Below, piece by piece: positions 47,045 through 56,934 of a DNA stretch of 64,000 nucleotides. The notes below the pieces were generated by a model. It saw only the letters and a list, made by a program, of their open reading frames with translations, had not been told where the DNA came from and ran no database searches. A program made the position numbers and the translations under genes. Numbering within the stretch: position 1 is the first letter of the stretch; each line of letters begins with the position of its first letter. The stretch is from Agromyces terreus (lineage in GTDB: Bacteria; Actinomycetota; Actinomycetes; Actinomycetales; Microbacteriaceae): NCBI RefSeq assembly GCF_009749465.1, contig NZ_WBIS01000001.1:496001-560000 (forward strand), written 5' to 3'.

Positions 47045-48339
47045 GCGCGGAGCCGCGCGCGCCCCGACCCCCGTCGCAGGCGCGCATCGCCGCACGGTCG
47101 GTCGGGCGTTCGCTCGCGGCATCCGCCGTCTCCGCCTCGACCGCGATCGCCGGCGCCGGACGTCGGGTGCGGGAATGGGCCTCGCCCGTCACGGGCATCG
47201 TGTCGCTCACCGGCTGGTTCGTGCTGCTCGCCTCGCTCATCGCGTTCATCGGGGCGGCGCTGCTCGGCTGGATCGAGCTCGTGTTCCTCGGCGCGACGCT
47301 GCTCGCGGCGCTGCTCGTGAGCGTACCGTTCACCTTCGGCCGCATGCAGTACCGCGTGCAGGTCGCGCTCCAGCCCACCCGCGTCGTCGCCGGCGAACGC
47401 GCGTTCGGCCGCCTCGCGGTGACGAATGCCGGCCAGAAGCCGTCGATCCCGTCGCGCATGGAACTGCCCGTGGGCGCCGGCCTCGCCGAGTTCGTCGTGC
47501 CCGGCCTGCCCGCAGGCGCGGAGCACGAGGAGCTCTTCGCCGTTCCGACATCCCGCCGCGCCGTGATCGTCGCGGGCCCGGCGATCTCCGTCCGCGGCGA
47601 CCAGCTCGGCCTCCTCCGGCGCATCGTGCGATGGAGCGAGCCGGTCGAGCTGTTCGTGCACCCCGTGACTGCGCGGCTCAAGCCGTCGGCCGCGGGACTC
47701 GTGCGCGACCTCGAGGGCGAGATCACGAAGACGATCACCGACAACGACATCTCCTTCCACGCGCTCAGGGCGTACCAGCCCGGCGACCCGCTGCGGAACG
47801 TGCACTGGCGCACCTCCGCGCGCACGGGAACGCTCATGGTGCGCCAGTTCGAGGAGACGAGGCGTTCGCAGCTCGCGCTCCTGCAGTGCACCGAGCGCGC
47901 CCACTACGCCTCCGACGACGAGTTCGAGCTCGGCGTGTCGGTGCTCGCCTCGCTCGGCGTGCAGGTGATCCGCGACGCGACGCGGGTCGACATCCTGACC
48001 GAGCAGCTCACCCTCCGCACCGCCACGCCGACGGCGCTGCTCGACGACACCAGCCGCATCGACGCGGCATCCGGCGCCCACGACACCCTTCGCACGTTCG
48101 TGCGCGAGCGCACGAAGCGCCTGTCGCCCCCGAGCGTCGCGATCCTCGTCGCGGGTTCTCTCGTGCCCCTGGCGGAGTTCCGGTCCGCCGAGACGGTCTT
48201 CGGGCCTGACACGCAGACGCTCGCGTTCCGGGTCGAGGCGGGCGCCGCGTCGCGGATCGCGAAGGTGGCCGGCACGATCGTCATCACGGTCGGCTCCCTG
48301 GCCGACCTCGCCGGCCTCGTCGGGAGGGTCCGACCATGA
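47041..48339 (+). CDS. DUF58-domain membrane protein
   Basis: 432 residues: two transmembrane segments at about 54-75 and 78-98, then a large domain with the DUF58 signature YQPGDPLRNVHWRTSARTG near residue 243, followed by a VWA-like region. DUF58 proteins are the usual partner of MoxR ATPases; the pair is thought to act in assembly or activation of an envelope complex. It is coupled by ATGA overlaps both to MoxR upstream and to the transglutaminase-like gene downstream. Confidence 0.9.
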   Translation: MSAEPRAPRPPSQARIAARSVGRSLAASAVSASTAIAGAGRRVREWASPVTGIVSLTGWFVLLASLIAFIGAALLGWIELVFLGATLLAALLVSVPFTFGRMQYRVQVALQPTRVVAGERAFGRLAVTNAGQKPSIPSRMELPVGAGLAEFVVPGLPAGAEHEELFAVPTSRRAVIVAGPAISVRGDQLGLLRRIVRWSEPVELFVHPVTARLKPSAAGLVRDLEGEITKTITDNDISFHALRAYQPGDPLRNVHWRTSARTGTLMVRQFEETRRSQLALLQCTERAHYASDDEFELGVSVLASLGVQVIRDATRVDILTEQLTLRTATPTALLDDTSRIDAASGAHDTLRTFVRERTKRLSPPSVAILVAGSLVPLAEFRSAETVFGPDTQTLAFRVEAGAASRIAKVAGTIVITVGSLADLAGLVGRVRP

Positions 48340-50627
48340 CGCGCATCCCCAGATCGGCCACGACCGACCTCATCGTGCTCGCCGTGCTCTCGGTGCTCGC
48401 CATCGCGGGCTACGAGACGAGCTTCGGCGACCTCGACTTCCTCCTCGCCGCCGCAGCGGGGCTCGTCATCGGCACGCTCGCCGCGGTCGTCGGCACCCTG
48501 CTGCGCCTCGGCGTGCTCACGACCGTGCTGCTCGGGCTCGCCGCCTACTTCGTGCTCGGCACGCCCTTCACGATGCCCGACTCGGCGCTGTTCCTCGTGC
48601 TGCCGAGCCTCACCTCGCTCGCCGGGCTCGCCCTCGGCGCCGTGTACGGCTGGGCCGACATCCTCACGATCGGCACGCCCGTCGAGGCGCCGTACTACAT
48701 CGCCGTCGTGCCGTACTTCGCGGCCTGGGCGGTCTCTCTCGTCGGATCGATGCTCGTCCTGCGCTGGCTTCCGCGACGACGCACCGTGCTGCGCAGCGCC
48801 GTCATCCTCGTCGGTCCGCTGCTGCTGTTCATCTCGGGCATCCTCCTCGGCACCGACGAGGCGTTCTTCGCGGGCGTCCGCGGCGTCGCGTTCGCCGTCA
48901 TCGCGCTCGTCTGGCTCGCCTGGCGCCGTGGCGCCGACGTCGAGACCGACGAGGCCGGCGCCAAGAAGCTCCGGGCGCAGAAGCTGCGGGGCTCGGCCGT
49001 CGTCGTCGTCGGCGCCGTCGCGATCGGCGCCCTCGCCGGCCTCGCCGTCGCACCCGTCGCACCCGACCGGTTCGTGCTGCGTGACGAGATCGTGCCGCCG
49101 TTCGACCCGCTCGAGTTCTCGAGCCCCCTTGCCGGATTCCGCAACTACACGAAGGACCTCGCCGAGGAGCCCCTCTTCACCGTCACGGGCCTCGAGCCGG
49201 GCGACACGATCCGACTCGCGTCGATGAACTCCTACACCGGCCGACTGTGGAACGTCGCGGGCCCCGGCGACGCCGATGCCGACGGCGGGTACGCGATCAC
49301 CGGCCCGACGCTGCCGCAGCCCTCGCTCGCGACCCTCGGCCGCACCCGCTCCGTCGAGATCGACGTCTCGGGCTACGACGACGTCTGGCTCCCGACGGTC
49401 GGCTACGGATCGCAGCTGGAGCTGGAGGACGACGAGACGGCCGCACGCACCGGCGACCTGCGGTACAACGCCGCCGCGGGCACGGCAGTCCTCACGAGCG
49501 GCCTCGGCGAAGGCGCGCGGTACCGCCTCGACGCAGCGCTCCAGACCGAGCCGAGCGACGACGCGCTCGCCGATGTGCCCGTCGCGACCGTCGAGCTGCC
49601 CGCGGTCGAGAACGTGCCCGACGTCGTCGCGGCGAAGGGGGAGGAGTACGCGGGGGAGGCCACCACGCCGATCGAGCAGCTCCGCAACATCGAACGCGGA
49701 CTCAAGACCAACGGATTCCTCAGCCACGGGCTCGCGTCGGACTCGGTCGCCTCGCGAGCCGGGCACGGCGCCGACCGGCTCATCGAGCTCTTCACACGGA
49801 CCTCGATGGTCGGCGACGAGGAGCAGTACGCCGCGGCGATGGCGCTCATGGCGCGCCAGCTCGGATACCCGGCGCGCGTCGTCATGGGATTCGCCCCCGA
49901 GATCGGCGAGGACGACGCCACGGTCGAGGTGCTCGGCGAAGACGTCACCGCGTGGGTCGAGGTGCCGTTCGAGGGCGTCGGCTGGGTCTCGTTCCATCCC
50001 ACGCCCGAGGAGATCGACGCGCCGCAGGAGCAGACGCCGAAGCCGAAGTCCGAGCCGCAGCCGCAGGTGCGCCAGCCCCCGCGCGCCGAGGCGGTCGAGG
50101 ACGACCTGCTCTCCACCGTCGAGATCGACGACACCGACGACGAGGACAAGGACCGCGAGTTCCGCATCCCGGGCTGGGTGTGGGTGGCCACCGCCTCGAT
50201 CGCCATCCCGCTCGCCATCGTCTTCCTGCCGATGCTCGTCGTCGCCCTCGTGAAGGCGCGCCGGCGCCGCCGACGCCGCGCCGAGGCGAACGAGGTCGCC
50301 GCCGCCGCCGCGTGGGACGAGCTCATCGATCGCTACGCCGAACTCGGCTTCGAGCCGCCGCAGCGCTCGTCGCGTCTGCAGACGGCGTACGCCCTCGAAC
50401 GCCAGGCGGCCGATCAGGGCGTCGCGCCCGACGGCGACTCCGGCGCGCTCGCGCTCACGGCGCTCGCCGCGAGCGTCGACCGCGACGTCTTCGACGGCGA
50501 GCAGGTCGCGTCCGAGACGGTGGTCACGCGATGGAACGAAGCGGATGCCGCCGCCGCCGCCGTCTCGGCGGCCGTCGGCCGAACACGGCGCTTCGTCGCC
50601 CGCTACCGCATCCGTCGTCGTCGGTAG
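48336..50627 (+). CDS. Transglutaminase-like membrane protein lacking its catalytic triad
   Basis: 763 residues. Seven or so helices in residues 8-245, an extracytoplasmic region of about 360 residues containing a transglutaminase-like core, a helix at about 612-636 and a cytoplasmic tail of about 125 residues. Standard members carry G-x-C-E-x-Y/F-A, then H-A-W-V-E-V, then F-D-P-T-P. Here the three catalytic positions read E495 (GDEEQYA), T538 (VTAWVEV) and H554 (FHPTP): Cys, His and Asp are all replaced while the flanking motifs stay intact. It is predicted to be a pseudoenzyme, perhaps binding rather than cross-linking. The stop codon TAG also begins a -10 box for the next gene. Confidence 0.88.
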   Translation: MTRIPRSATTDLIVLAVLSVLAIAGYETSFGDLDFLLAAAAGLVIGTLAAVVGTLLRLGVLTTVLLGLAAYFVLGTPFTMPDSALFLVLPSLTSLAGLALGAVYGWADILTIGTPVEAPYYIAVVPYFAAWAVSLVGSMLVLRWLPRRRTVLRSAVILVGPLLLFISGILLGTDEAFFAGVRGVAFAVIALVWLAWRRGADVETDEAGAKKLRAQKLRGSAVVVVGAVAIGALAGLAVAPVAPDRFVLRDEIVPPFDPLEFSSPLAGFRNYTKDLAEEPLFTVTGLEPGDTIRLASMNSYTGRLWNVAGPGDADADGGYAITGPTLPQPSLATLGRTRSVEIDVSGYDDVWLPTVGYGSQLELEDDETAARTGDLRYNAAAGTAVLTSGLGEGARYRLDAALQTEPSDDALADVPVATVELPAVENVPDVVAAKGEEYAGEATTPIEQLRNIERGLKTNGFLSHGLASDSVASRAGHGADRLIELFTRTSMVGDEEQYAAAMALMARQLGYPARVVMGFAPEIGEDDATVEVLGEDVTAWVEVPFEGVGWVSFHPTPEEIDAPQEQTPKPKSEPQPQVRQPPRAEAVEDDLLSTVEIDDTDDEDKDREFRIPGWVWVATASIAIPLAIVFLPMLVVALVKARRRRRRRAEANEVAAAAAWDELIDRYAELGFEPPQRSSRLQTAYALERQAADQGVAPDGDSGALALTALAASVDRDVFDGEQVASETVVTRWNEADAAAAAVSAAVGRTRRFVARYRIRRRR

Positions 50628-50630
50628 AAT
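50625..50630 (+). promoter_or_regulatory. -10 box, leaderless promoter overlapping the upstream stop
   Basis: TAGAAT begins with the transglutaminase-like gene's TAG stop and is exactly 6 bases from GTG 50637. Confidence 0.55.
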
Positions 50631-50636
50631 GCCCTC

Positions 50637-51446
50637 GTGGTCGCACCGGAGTTCATCGTCCCCCCGCCGGGGTTGATCCCCGACGCGCCCGAGCCCCGCG
50701 CGCAGAAGCCGGAAGACCGTGCTGCCGAGGGCGCCGACGGCGTGCACCACGTCGACGACGGCGGCGGTCGCCCGGTCGAACCGCTTCAGCCGCACACGGG
50801 CAGCGTTCCCGGCGCGACCGATCGCACGGTGAGGGCTGTGCCCGTGCGGCCCCTCCCCGGCTACACCCCGTTGCCCTCGGCTCCGCCGTCCGCGCTCGTC
50901 GCCCAGCCGAACGCGGCTCCGCTCCCGGCCGCGCCCGCGCCCGCGCCTTCGGCCGCGCCCGCGCCTCCAGCCCTGCCGACGCCGTCGGCCGTGCCGTCCC
51001 CGCCCTCCATGCAGGCCGCGCCGGCACCCGCGGCCCCGCCGGCCGAGCTGACGATGCCGCCGGCGTTCCTGCCGACCGCGACCGCGCCGAGGCCCTCGGC
51101 AGCCCGGTTCCGCCTCGAGACCCCCGACGGCGTCGAGATCGAACTGTCGGATCGGTGCGTCCTGGGTCGCAACCCGGTCGCCGCCGGCACGAACGCCGAT
51201 GCCCGTGCCGTCGCCGTCGTCGACCCCACCCGAACCGTCTCCAAGACGCACGCGCTCATCGAGATCCGCGAGGGGCGCGTGATCGTCACCGACCTGCACT
51301 CGACCAACGGCGTCGCCGTCCAGGCCGGCGGCGGCGAGGTCACGGTCCTCGACGCCGGGGCCCCGGCCGCGGTCGAGCCGGGGTCGGTGCTCCGCCTCGG
51401 CGACCTGGCCCTGACGCTGCGCAGGTCTGCCGGGTTGACGGTGTAG
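50637..51446 (+). CDS. FHA-domain protein with Pro/Ala-rich N-terminal half
   Basis: 269 residues. Residues 1-150 are Pro/Ala-rich with scattered acids and look disordered; [24 protein letters not shown] (from about 158) opens an FHA domain with the binding Arg in LGRN, SKTHALI near 201 and [10 protein letters not shown] near 218. The pThr-binding residues (Arg, Ser, Asn) are kept, so it should bind phosphothreonine. It closes the surface-protein cluster and could link the kinase to the MoxR/DUF58/transglutaminase-like part. GTG start set by the -10 box 6 bases upstream. Confidence 0.88.
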   Translation: MVAPEFIVPPPGLIPDAPEPRAQKPEDRAAEGADGVHHVDDGGGRPVEPLQPHTGSVPGATDRTVRAVPVRPLPGYTPLPSAPPSALVAQPNAAPLPAAPAPAPSAAPAPPALPTPSAVPSPPSMQAAPAPAAPPAELTMPPAFLPTATAPRPSAARFRLETPDGVEIELSDRCVLGRNPVAAGTNADARAVAVVDPTRTVSKTHALIEIREGRVIVTDLHSTNGVAVQAGGGEVTVLDAGAPAAVEPGSVLRLGDLALTLRRSAGLTV

Positions 51447-51449
51447 CCT
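51444..51449 (+). promoter_or_regulatory. -10 box of the leuCD leader transcript
   Basis: TAGCCT, 6 bases, then GTG 51456, the predicted leaderless start of the leader peptide (an ATG in the same frame lies one codon earlier). Confidence 0.55.
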
Positions 51450-51455
51450 GTCATG

Positions 51456-51506
51456 GTGCGCGCAGCCCGTCTTCTCCTTCGCTGCCGCGGCGGGGCCTCG
51501 TTCTAG
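51456..51506 (+). CDS. Leucine leader peptide of leuCD
   Basis: 16 codons (17 if read from ATG 51453), ending at TAG 51504-51506. The product contains [12 protein letters not shown]: three consecutive Leu codons CTT-CTC-CTT at 51471-51479, in a genome that almost always uses CTC or CTG. A perfect hairpin begins 6 bases after the Leu codons. The layout is that of a translation-dependent attenuator sensing charged tRNA-Leu. Expression is inferred from position and codon content only. Confidence 0.6.
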   Translation: MRAARLLLRCRGGASF

Positions 51507-51522
51507 GCCGATCCCGCCGCGG
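51485..51522 (+). promoter_or_regulatory. Attenuator-type hairpin upstream of leuC
   Basis: CCGCGGCGGG (51485-51494) pairs perfectly with CCCGCCGCGG (51513-51522), with an inner GCCT/AGGC stem; the leader stop codon is in the loop. No T-run follows. A competing structure was not obvious by eye. Confidence 0.6.
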
Positions 51523-51562
51523 AGTCCGTCGCCGGCTGCCATCATTCCGAGGAAGCGAACGC

Positions 51563-53038
51563 ATGAACAACCCCGCAAGTACTGCACGCCCGCGCACTCT
51601 GGCCGAGAAGGTCTGGAGCGACCACCTGGTCAAGAAGGGTGAGGACGGCACGCCCGACCTCATCTACATCGACCTCCACCTCGTGCACGAGGTGACGAGC
51701 CCGCAGGCCTTCGACGGCCTCCGCATGGCCGGTCGGCCGGTGCGTCGGCCGGACCTGACGATCGCCACCGAAGACCACAACACCCCGACGCTCGCGATCG
51801 ACAAGCCGATCGCCGACCTCACGAGCCGCACGCAGATCGAGACCCTGCGCCGCAACGCGGCCGAGTTCGGCATCCGCCTGCACTCCCTCGGCGACAAGGA
51901 GCAGGGCATCGTGCACGTCGTCGGGCCGCAGCTCGGCCTGACGCAGCCCGGCATCACCGTTGTCTGCGGCGACTCGCACACCTCCACGCACGGCGCCTTC
52001 GGGGCCATGGCGTTCGGCATCGGCACGAGCGAGGTCGAGCACGTCATGGCCACGCAGACGCTGCCGCTCAAGGCGTTCAAGACCATGGCGATCAACGTCG
52101 AGGGCACCTTGCGCCCGGGGGTGACCGCGAAGGACATCATCCTCGCCGTGATCGCGAAGATCGGCACCGGCGGCGGCCAGGGCTACGTGCTCGAGTACCG
52201 CGGCAGCGCCATCCGCGCCCTCTCGATGGACGGCCGCATGACGATCTGCAACATGTCGATCGAGGCCGGCGCCCGTGCGGGCATGGTCGCGCCCGACCAG
52301 ACGACCTTCGACTACCTCGAGGGACGCGCGCACGCGCCGCAGGGTCAGGACTGGCTCGACGCGGTCGAGTACTGGAAGACGCTCGCGACCGACGAGGGCG
52401 CCGAGTTCGACGCCGAGGTGTTCATCGACGCCGATGCGCTCGAGCCGTTCGTCACGTGGGGCACGAACCCGGGCCAGGGCGTCTCGCTCTCCGAGACCGT
52501 GCCCGACCCCGCGAGCATCGACGACCAGCACGAGCGTGCCGCGGCCGAGCGCGCGCTCGAGTACATGGACCTCGAGCCGGGCACGCCGCTGAAGGACATC
52601 CGGGTCGACGCCGTGTTCATGGGCTCGTGCACGAACAGCCGCATCGAAGACCTCCGGGCGTTCGCGTCGATCATCGAGGGCAAGCAGAAGGCCGACGGCG
52701 TGCGCGTCATGGTCGTGCCGGGCTCCGCCCGGGTGCGCCTCGAGGCCGAGGCCGAGGGGCTCGACAAGGTGTTCGAGTCGTTCGGCGCCGAGTGGCGATT
52801 CGCCGGCTGCTCGATGTGCCTCGGCATGAACCCCGACCAGCTCGCCCCGGGCGAGCGGTGCGCCTCCACGTCGAACCGCAACTTCGAGGGCCGGCAGGGC
52901 AAGGGCGGACGCACCCACCTGGTCTCGCCGCTCGTGGCGGCGGCCACCGCGATCCGCGGCACGCTCTCGAGTCCGTGGGATCTGGGTCTCGACACGGGCC
53001 CGGCGGCCCACTCGACCGGCGAGAGCGAAGGGCGCTGA
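51563..53038 (+). CDS. leuC: 3-isopropylmalate dehydratase large subunit
   Basis: 491-residue aconitase-type enzyme, second step of leucine synthesis. The 4Fe-4S ligands are C356 (GSCTNSR), C416 and C419 ([11 protein letters not shown]). Substrate motifs EDHNTPT near residue 73 and [13 protein letters not shown] near 135 are present. ATG 51563 has GAGGAAG 7 bases upstream. A stretch of about 35 extra residues near 285-320 and an acidic tail are within the family's range. leuD starts one base after its stop. Confidence 0.96.
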   Translation: MNNPASTARPRTLAEKVWSDHLVKKGEDGTPDLIYIDLHLVHEVTSPQAFDGLRMAGRPVRRPDLTIATEDHNTPTLAIDKPIADLTSRTQIETLRRNAAEFGIRLHSLGDKEQGIVHVVGPQLGLTQPGITVVCGDSHTSTHGAFGAMAFGIGTSEVEHVMATQTLPLKAFKTMAINVEGTLRPGVTAKDIILAVIAKIGTGGGQGYVLEYRGSAIRALSMDGRMTICNMSIEAGARAGMVAPDQTTFDYLEGRAHAPQGQDWLDAVEYWKTLATDEGAEFDAEVFIDADALEPFVTWGTNPGQGVSLSETVPDPASIDDQHERAAAERALEYMDLEPGTPLKDIRVDAVFMGSCTNSRIEDLRAFASIIEGKQKADGVRVMVVPGSARVRLEAEAEGLDKVFESFGAEWRFAGCSMCLGMNPDQLAPGERCASTSNRNFEGRQGKGGRTHLVSPLVAAATAIRGTLSSPWDLGLDTGPAAHSTGESEGR

Positions 53039-53039
53039 C

Positions 53040-53660
53040 ATGGAGAAGTTCACGACCGTCTCGGGCGTCGCGGTGCCGATGCGCCGCTCGAACGTCGACA
53101 CCGACCAGATCATCCCCGCCGTGTTCCTCAAGCGGGTCACGAAGACCGGGTTCGACGACGCGCTGTTCTTCGCGTGGCGCCAGGATCCCGACTTCATCCT
53201 GAACCAGGAGGCCTATCAGGGCGCGCGCGTGCTCATCGCGGGACCCGACTTCGGCACCGGGTCGAGCCGCGAGCACGCCGTCTGGGCGCTTCGCGACTAC
53301 GGCTTCGACGTGGTCATCAGCTCGCGTTTCGGCGACATCTTCCGAGGCAATTCCGGCAAGCAGGGGTTGCTCGCGGCGCAGGTCGCGTACGAAGACGTCG
53401 AGCGGCTCTGGGAGGTCGTCGAGGCCGAGCCGGGAATAGCGGTGACGGTCGATCTGGTTGAGCGTACGGTCAGCGTCGGTTCGCTGACCGTGCCCTTCGA
53501 CGTCGACGACTACACTCGTTGGAGGCTTCTCGAAGGGCTCGACGACATCGGTCTCACCCTGCGCGACGAACCGGCCATCGCCGAGTTCGAGACGCACCGA
53601 GAGGCTTGGCGGCCGAAGACGCTCCCCATCAGGGAGCCGGCGGAATCAGGAACTCTGTGA
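53040..53660 (+). CDS. leuD: 3-isopropylmalate dehydratase small subunit
   Basis: 206 residues. [16 protein letters not shown] near residue 19, and the substrate-binding [22 protein letters not shown] near residue 70, define LeuD. It forms the heterodimer with LeuC. The C-terminus uses less biased codons from about 53431. The stop overlaps murA by 4 bases (GTGA). Confidence 0.96.
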   Translation: MEKFTTVSGVAVPMRRSNVDTDQIIPAVFLKRVTKTGFDDALFFAWRQDPDFILNQEAYQGARVLIAGPDFGTGSSREHAVWALRDYGFDVVISSRFGDIFRGNSGKQGLLAAQVAYEDVERLWEVVEAEPGIAVTVDLVERTVSVGSLTVPFDVDDYTRWRLLEGLDDIGLTLRDEPAIAEFETHREAWRPKTLPIREPAESGTL

Positions 53661-55027
53661 ACACACTCGGGCAGGATGCCAAGAACCACGCGTCGGCGGT
53701 AGGGCTGAACGTCGACCGCATCACGATCAACGGCGGCAAGCCGCTGGTGGGCCGCATCGAGCTCAAGGGCGCGAAGAACCTGGTCACCAAGGCGATGGTC
53801 GCGGCGATCCTCGGCGACACGCCCAGCGTGCTGAAGGACGTGCCGAACATCAGCGACGTGCGCATCGTGCGCGGGCTCCTCGAGGTGCACGGCGTCACCG
53901 TGACCGACGGCCCGGTCGAGGGCGAGCTCATCCTCGACCCGTCCGCGGTCGAGACGGCGCACATGGCCGACATCGACGCGCACGCCGGCTCGAGCCGCAT
54001 CCCGATCCTGTTCTGCGGCCCGCTGCTGCACCGGCTCGGCGAGGCGTTCATCCCCGACCTCGGCGGATGCCGCATCGGCGACCGCCCGATCGACTACCAC
54101 CTCGAGGTCCTGCGCAACTTCGGCGCCATCGTCGAGAAGCTCCCGAGCGGCATCCGCATGTCGGCTCCCGGCGGCCTGCACGGGGCGAAGGTCGAACTGC
54201 CCTACCCGAGCGTCGGCGCCACCGAGCAGGTGCTGCTCACCGCGGTGCTCGCCGACGGCATCACCGAGCTCTCGGGCGCGGCGATCGAGCCCGAGATCAT
54301 GGACCTCGTCAACATCCTCCAGAAGATGGGCGCCATCATCACGGTCGACACCGACCGGGTCATCCGCATCGAGGGCGTCGACAGGCTCGAGGGCTACACG
54401 CACCGCGCCCTCTTCGACCGCAACGAGGCCGCGAGCTGGGCCGCTGCGGCGCTCGCGACCGAGGGCGACATCTTCGTCGGCGGCGCCCGCCAGGCCGAGA
54501 TGCTGACGTTCCTCAACGTGTTCCGCAAGGTCGGCGGCGACTTCGACATCGCCGAAGACGGCATCCGCTTCTTCCACCCCGGCGGCGACCTCAAGCCCGT
54601 GATCATCGAGACCGATGTGCACCCCGGGTTCATGACCGACTGGCAGCAGCCGCTCGTGGTCGCCCTGAGCAAGGCCAAGGGCGTCTCGATCGTGCACGAG
54701 ACCGTGTACGAGCAGCGGTTCGGCTTCGTCGACGCGCTCGTCGAGATGGGCGCCTCGATCGAGGTGCACAAGGAGTGCCTCGGTTCCGCGGCGTGCCGGT
54801 TCGGCCAGCGCAACTTCAAGCACTCCGCCGTGATCTCCGGTCCGTCCGTGCTGACGGGCGCCGACATCGAGGTGCCCGACCTCCGAGGCGGGTTCAGCCA
54901 CCTCATCGCCGCCCTGACCGCAGACGGCCGGTCGACGGTCTCGAACGTCGGCATCATCGCCCGAGGGTACGAGAACTTCATCACGAAGCTCGAGCTCCTC
55001 GGGGCGGACTTCGAACTCGACGCATAA
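53657..55027 (+). CDS. murA: UDP-N-acetylglucosamine 1-carboxyvinyltransferase
   Basis: 456 residues, first committed step of peptidoglycan synthesis (enolpyruvyl transfer to UDP-GlcNAc). [15 protein letters not shown] near residue 36, the loop Cys C138 in GGCRIGDRP (target of fosfomycin; some actinobacteria have Asp here), and [11 protein letters not shown] near the C-terminus. GTG 53657 sits in the end of leuD. This begins a series of envelope genes (murA, acyltransferase, gpsA, ddl) coupled to leucine genes. Confidence 0.95.
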   Translation: MNTLGQDAKNHASAVGLNVDRITINGGKPLVGRIELKGAKNLVTKAMVAAILGDTPSVLKDVPNISDVRIVRGLLEVHGVTVTDGPVEGELILDPSAVETAHMADIDAHAGSSRIPILFCGPLLHRLGEAFIPDLGGCRIGDRPIDYHLEVLRNFGAIVEKLPSGIRMSAPGGLHGAKVELPYPSVGATEQVLLTAVLADGITELSGAAIEPEIMDLVNILQKMGAIITVDTDRVIRIEGVDRLEGYTHRALFDRNEAASWAAAALATEGDIFVGGARQAEMLTFLNVFRKVGGDFDIAEDGIRFFHPGGDLKPVIIETDVHPGFMTDWQQPLVVALSKAKGVSIVHETVYEQRFGFVDALVEMGASIEVHKECLGSAACRFGQRNFKHSAVISGPSVLTGADIEVPDLRGGFSHLIAALTADGRSTVSNVGIIARGYENFITKLELLGADFELDA

Positions 55028-55034
55028 TGGGGGA

Positions 55035-55811
55035 GTGCACGACGACGCCGCGGCTCCCGAACCTCCTGTGAAGGCCCGTTCGGAGACCCGCCGGCCGTCG
55101 TTCTTCTGGGTTCTCGCGTTCCTGGTGCTCCCGCTGCTGAGCACGATGGTCAAGTACCGATTCCATCATCGCGAGCGGATGCCGCAGACGGGCGCGTTCG
55201 TGCTCGCGCCCAACCACTACAGCGAGATCGATCCGGTGGTGATGGGCGCGGCGACGTGGCATCTCGGTCGGGCTCCGCGCTTCATGGCGAAGGCGTCGCT
55301 GTTCAAGAACCCGGTGCTCGGGTGGCTGCTGCGCACCTCGGGCCAGATCCCGGTCGAGCGCGCCGGCAGCAAGAGCCACGCGGCGCTGCGAGCGGCCGAA
55401 GAGCTCGTCGAGAACGGCCGCGTGGTCATCGTCTACCCCGAGGGGTCGCTGACGCGCGATCCCGACCTGTGGCCCATGCGCGGCAAGACGGGCGCCGTGC
55501 GCATCGCGCTCGAGCGCGACATCCCGATCGTGCCCGCCGCCCACTGGGGCACGCAGGAGCTCATGGGCCGGTACGGCAAGAAGCTGCGGCCGTACCCGCG
55601 CAAGACCATCGACGTCATCGTCGGCGAACCGCTCGACCTCTCGGCGTACCGCGGCCGGCCGCTCACGCAGACGCTGCTGCTGGAGGCCACCGGCGAGCTC
55701 ATGGACGCCATCGCGGCGCTCCTCGGCGAGCTCCGCGGCGAGCAGCCGCCCGCCGAACGCTGGGACCCGGCCAAGCACGGGCAGAAGGAGACGGGGCGCC
55801 TCGATGGCTAG
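55035..55811 (+). CDS. plsC: 1-acyl-glycerol-3-phosphate acyltransferase family (PlsC-like)
   Basis: 258 residues. Membrane-associated N-terminus (residues about 18-35), catalytic NHYSEID (N-H-x4-D) near residue 58, FMAKASLFKNPVLGWLLR near 83, IPVERAG near 105, and VIVYPEGSLTRDPDL near 133 (motif III). It adds the second acyl chain of phosphatidic acid; specificity is inferred from the motifs. GTG 55035 has GGGGGA directly upstream; GTG at 55068 is an alternative. The C-terminus overlaps gpsA by 8 bases. Confidence 0.85.
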   Translation: MHDDAAAPEPPVKARSETRRPSFFWVLAFLVLPLLSTMVKYRFHHRERMPQTGAFVLAPNHYSEIDPVVMGAATWHLGRAPRFMAKASLFKNPVLGWLLRTSGQIPVERAGSKSHAALRAAEELVENGRVVIVYPEGSLTRDPDLWPMRGKTGAVRIALERDIPIVPAAHWGTQELMGRYGKKLRPYPRKTIDVIVGEPLDLSAYRGRPLTQTLLLEATGELMDAIAALLGELRGEQPPAERWDPAKHGQKETGRLDG

Positions 55812-56934
55812 GGCCAAGACCGTGCACGGCACCCGGGTCGCCGTGCTCGGCGCCGGCAGCTGGGGCACCACCTTCGCGAAGATCCTCGCCGACGGCGGCG
55901 CCGACGTCGTGCTGTGGGCACGCCGCCCCGAGCTGGCGAAAGAGATCCAGGAGGGCAAGCGCAACAGCGACTACCTCTCCGGCGTCAACCTGCCGCTCGG
56001 CCTCCGGGCGACGAGCCGACTCGACCTCGCCCTCGCCGGGGCCGAGCACGTCTTCATGTCGGTGCCCAGTCAGTCGCTGCGCGACAACCTCATCGCGGCC
56101 GAGCCGCACCTGCACGCGCAGGCCACGATCGTCTCGCTCATGAAGGGCGTCGAGAAGTCCTCGGGCCTGCGCATGAGCGAGGTCATCGCCGACGTGCTTC
56201 CCATCGACCCGGGCCAGATCGCGGTCATCTCGGGGCCGAACCTCGCGCTCGAGATCGCGAAGGAGCAGCCGACGGCCGCCGTGGTCTCCTCGACGAGCCT
56301 CGAGACGGCCCAGGCCGTCGCATCCATCTCCCGCAACCGCTACTTCCGGTCCTTCGTGAACACCGACGTGATCGGCACCGAGTTCGGCGGCGTGCTGAAG
56401 AACCTCATCGCCGTCGCGATCGGCATCGTCGACGGCGTCGGCTACGGCGAGAACACGAAGGCGTCGATCATCACGCGCGGGCTCGTCGAGATGACCGACT
56501 TCGCCGTCGCCTACGGCGCACAGCCCGAGACGCTGTCCGGCCTCGCCGGGCTCGGCGACCTCATCGCGACGAGCCAGTCGCCGCTCTCGCGCAACAACAC
56601 CGCCGGGCGTCTGCTCGGCCAGGGCTACCATCTCGCCGACGTGGTGAACCAGATGAACCAGACCACCGAGGGACTCGCCTCGGTCGGGCCGATCCTCGAG
56701 CTCGCCCGCGCGAAGGGCGTTGACATGCCGATCGTCGAGCAGGTACGCCAGGTGCTCGCCGGAACGCTCGAGCCGAGGGACATCGCGCCCCACCTCACGA
56801 CCGATGACGAGCCGCAGGGCGAAAGGACTTTGGATGGACAAGCTCAGGGTGGTTCTGCTCTTCGGCGGGCGTTCAAGCGAACACTCGATCAGCTGCGCAA
56901 CGGCGGGCGGAGTCCTGGGAGCGATCGATCGTGA
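55804..56934 (+). CDS. gpsA: Glycerol-3-phosphate dehydrogenase, NAD(P)-dependent
   Basis: 376 residues, supplying sn-glycerol-3-phosphate for phospholipids, consistent with the acyltransferase upstream. VAVLGAGSWGTTFAKILA near residue 11, the catalytic Lys in GGVLKNLIAVAIGIVDG near 202, and GLAGLGDLIAT near 247. The family is usually 330-340 residues; here the last 34 codons run 101 bases into the ddl coding region, giving an Arg/Gly-rich tail (FKRTLDQLRNGG) outside the fold. Confidence 0.94.
   Translation: MARAKTVHGTRVAVLGAGSWGTTFAKILADGGADVVLWARRPELAKEIQEGKRNSDYLSGVNLPLGLRATSRLDLALAGAEHVFMSVPSQSLRDNLIAAEPHLHAQATIVSLMKGVEKSSGLRMSEVIADVLPIDPGQIAVISGPNLALEIAKEQPTAAVVSSTSLETAQAVASISRNRYFRSFVNTDVIGTEFGGVLKNLIAVAIGIVDGVGYGENTKASIITRGLVEMTDFAVAYGAQPETLSGLAGLGDLIATSQSPLSRNNTAGRLLGQGYHLADVVNQMNQTTEGLASVGPILELARAKGVDMPIVEQVRQVLAGTLEPRDIAPHLTTDDEPQGERTLDGQAQGGSALRRAFKRTLDQLRNGGRSPGSDRS

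Noticed and set aside
42896-47122. A 1408-residue open frame on the minus strand across the giant surface-protein gene and MoxR
   Set aside because: It is an antisense shadow in GC-rich DNA: Arg/Gly/Val-rich composition, no domain motif, no start signal, while the plus strand codes for clear repeats and a complete MoxR ATPase.
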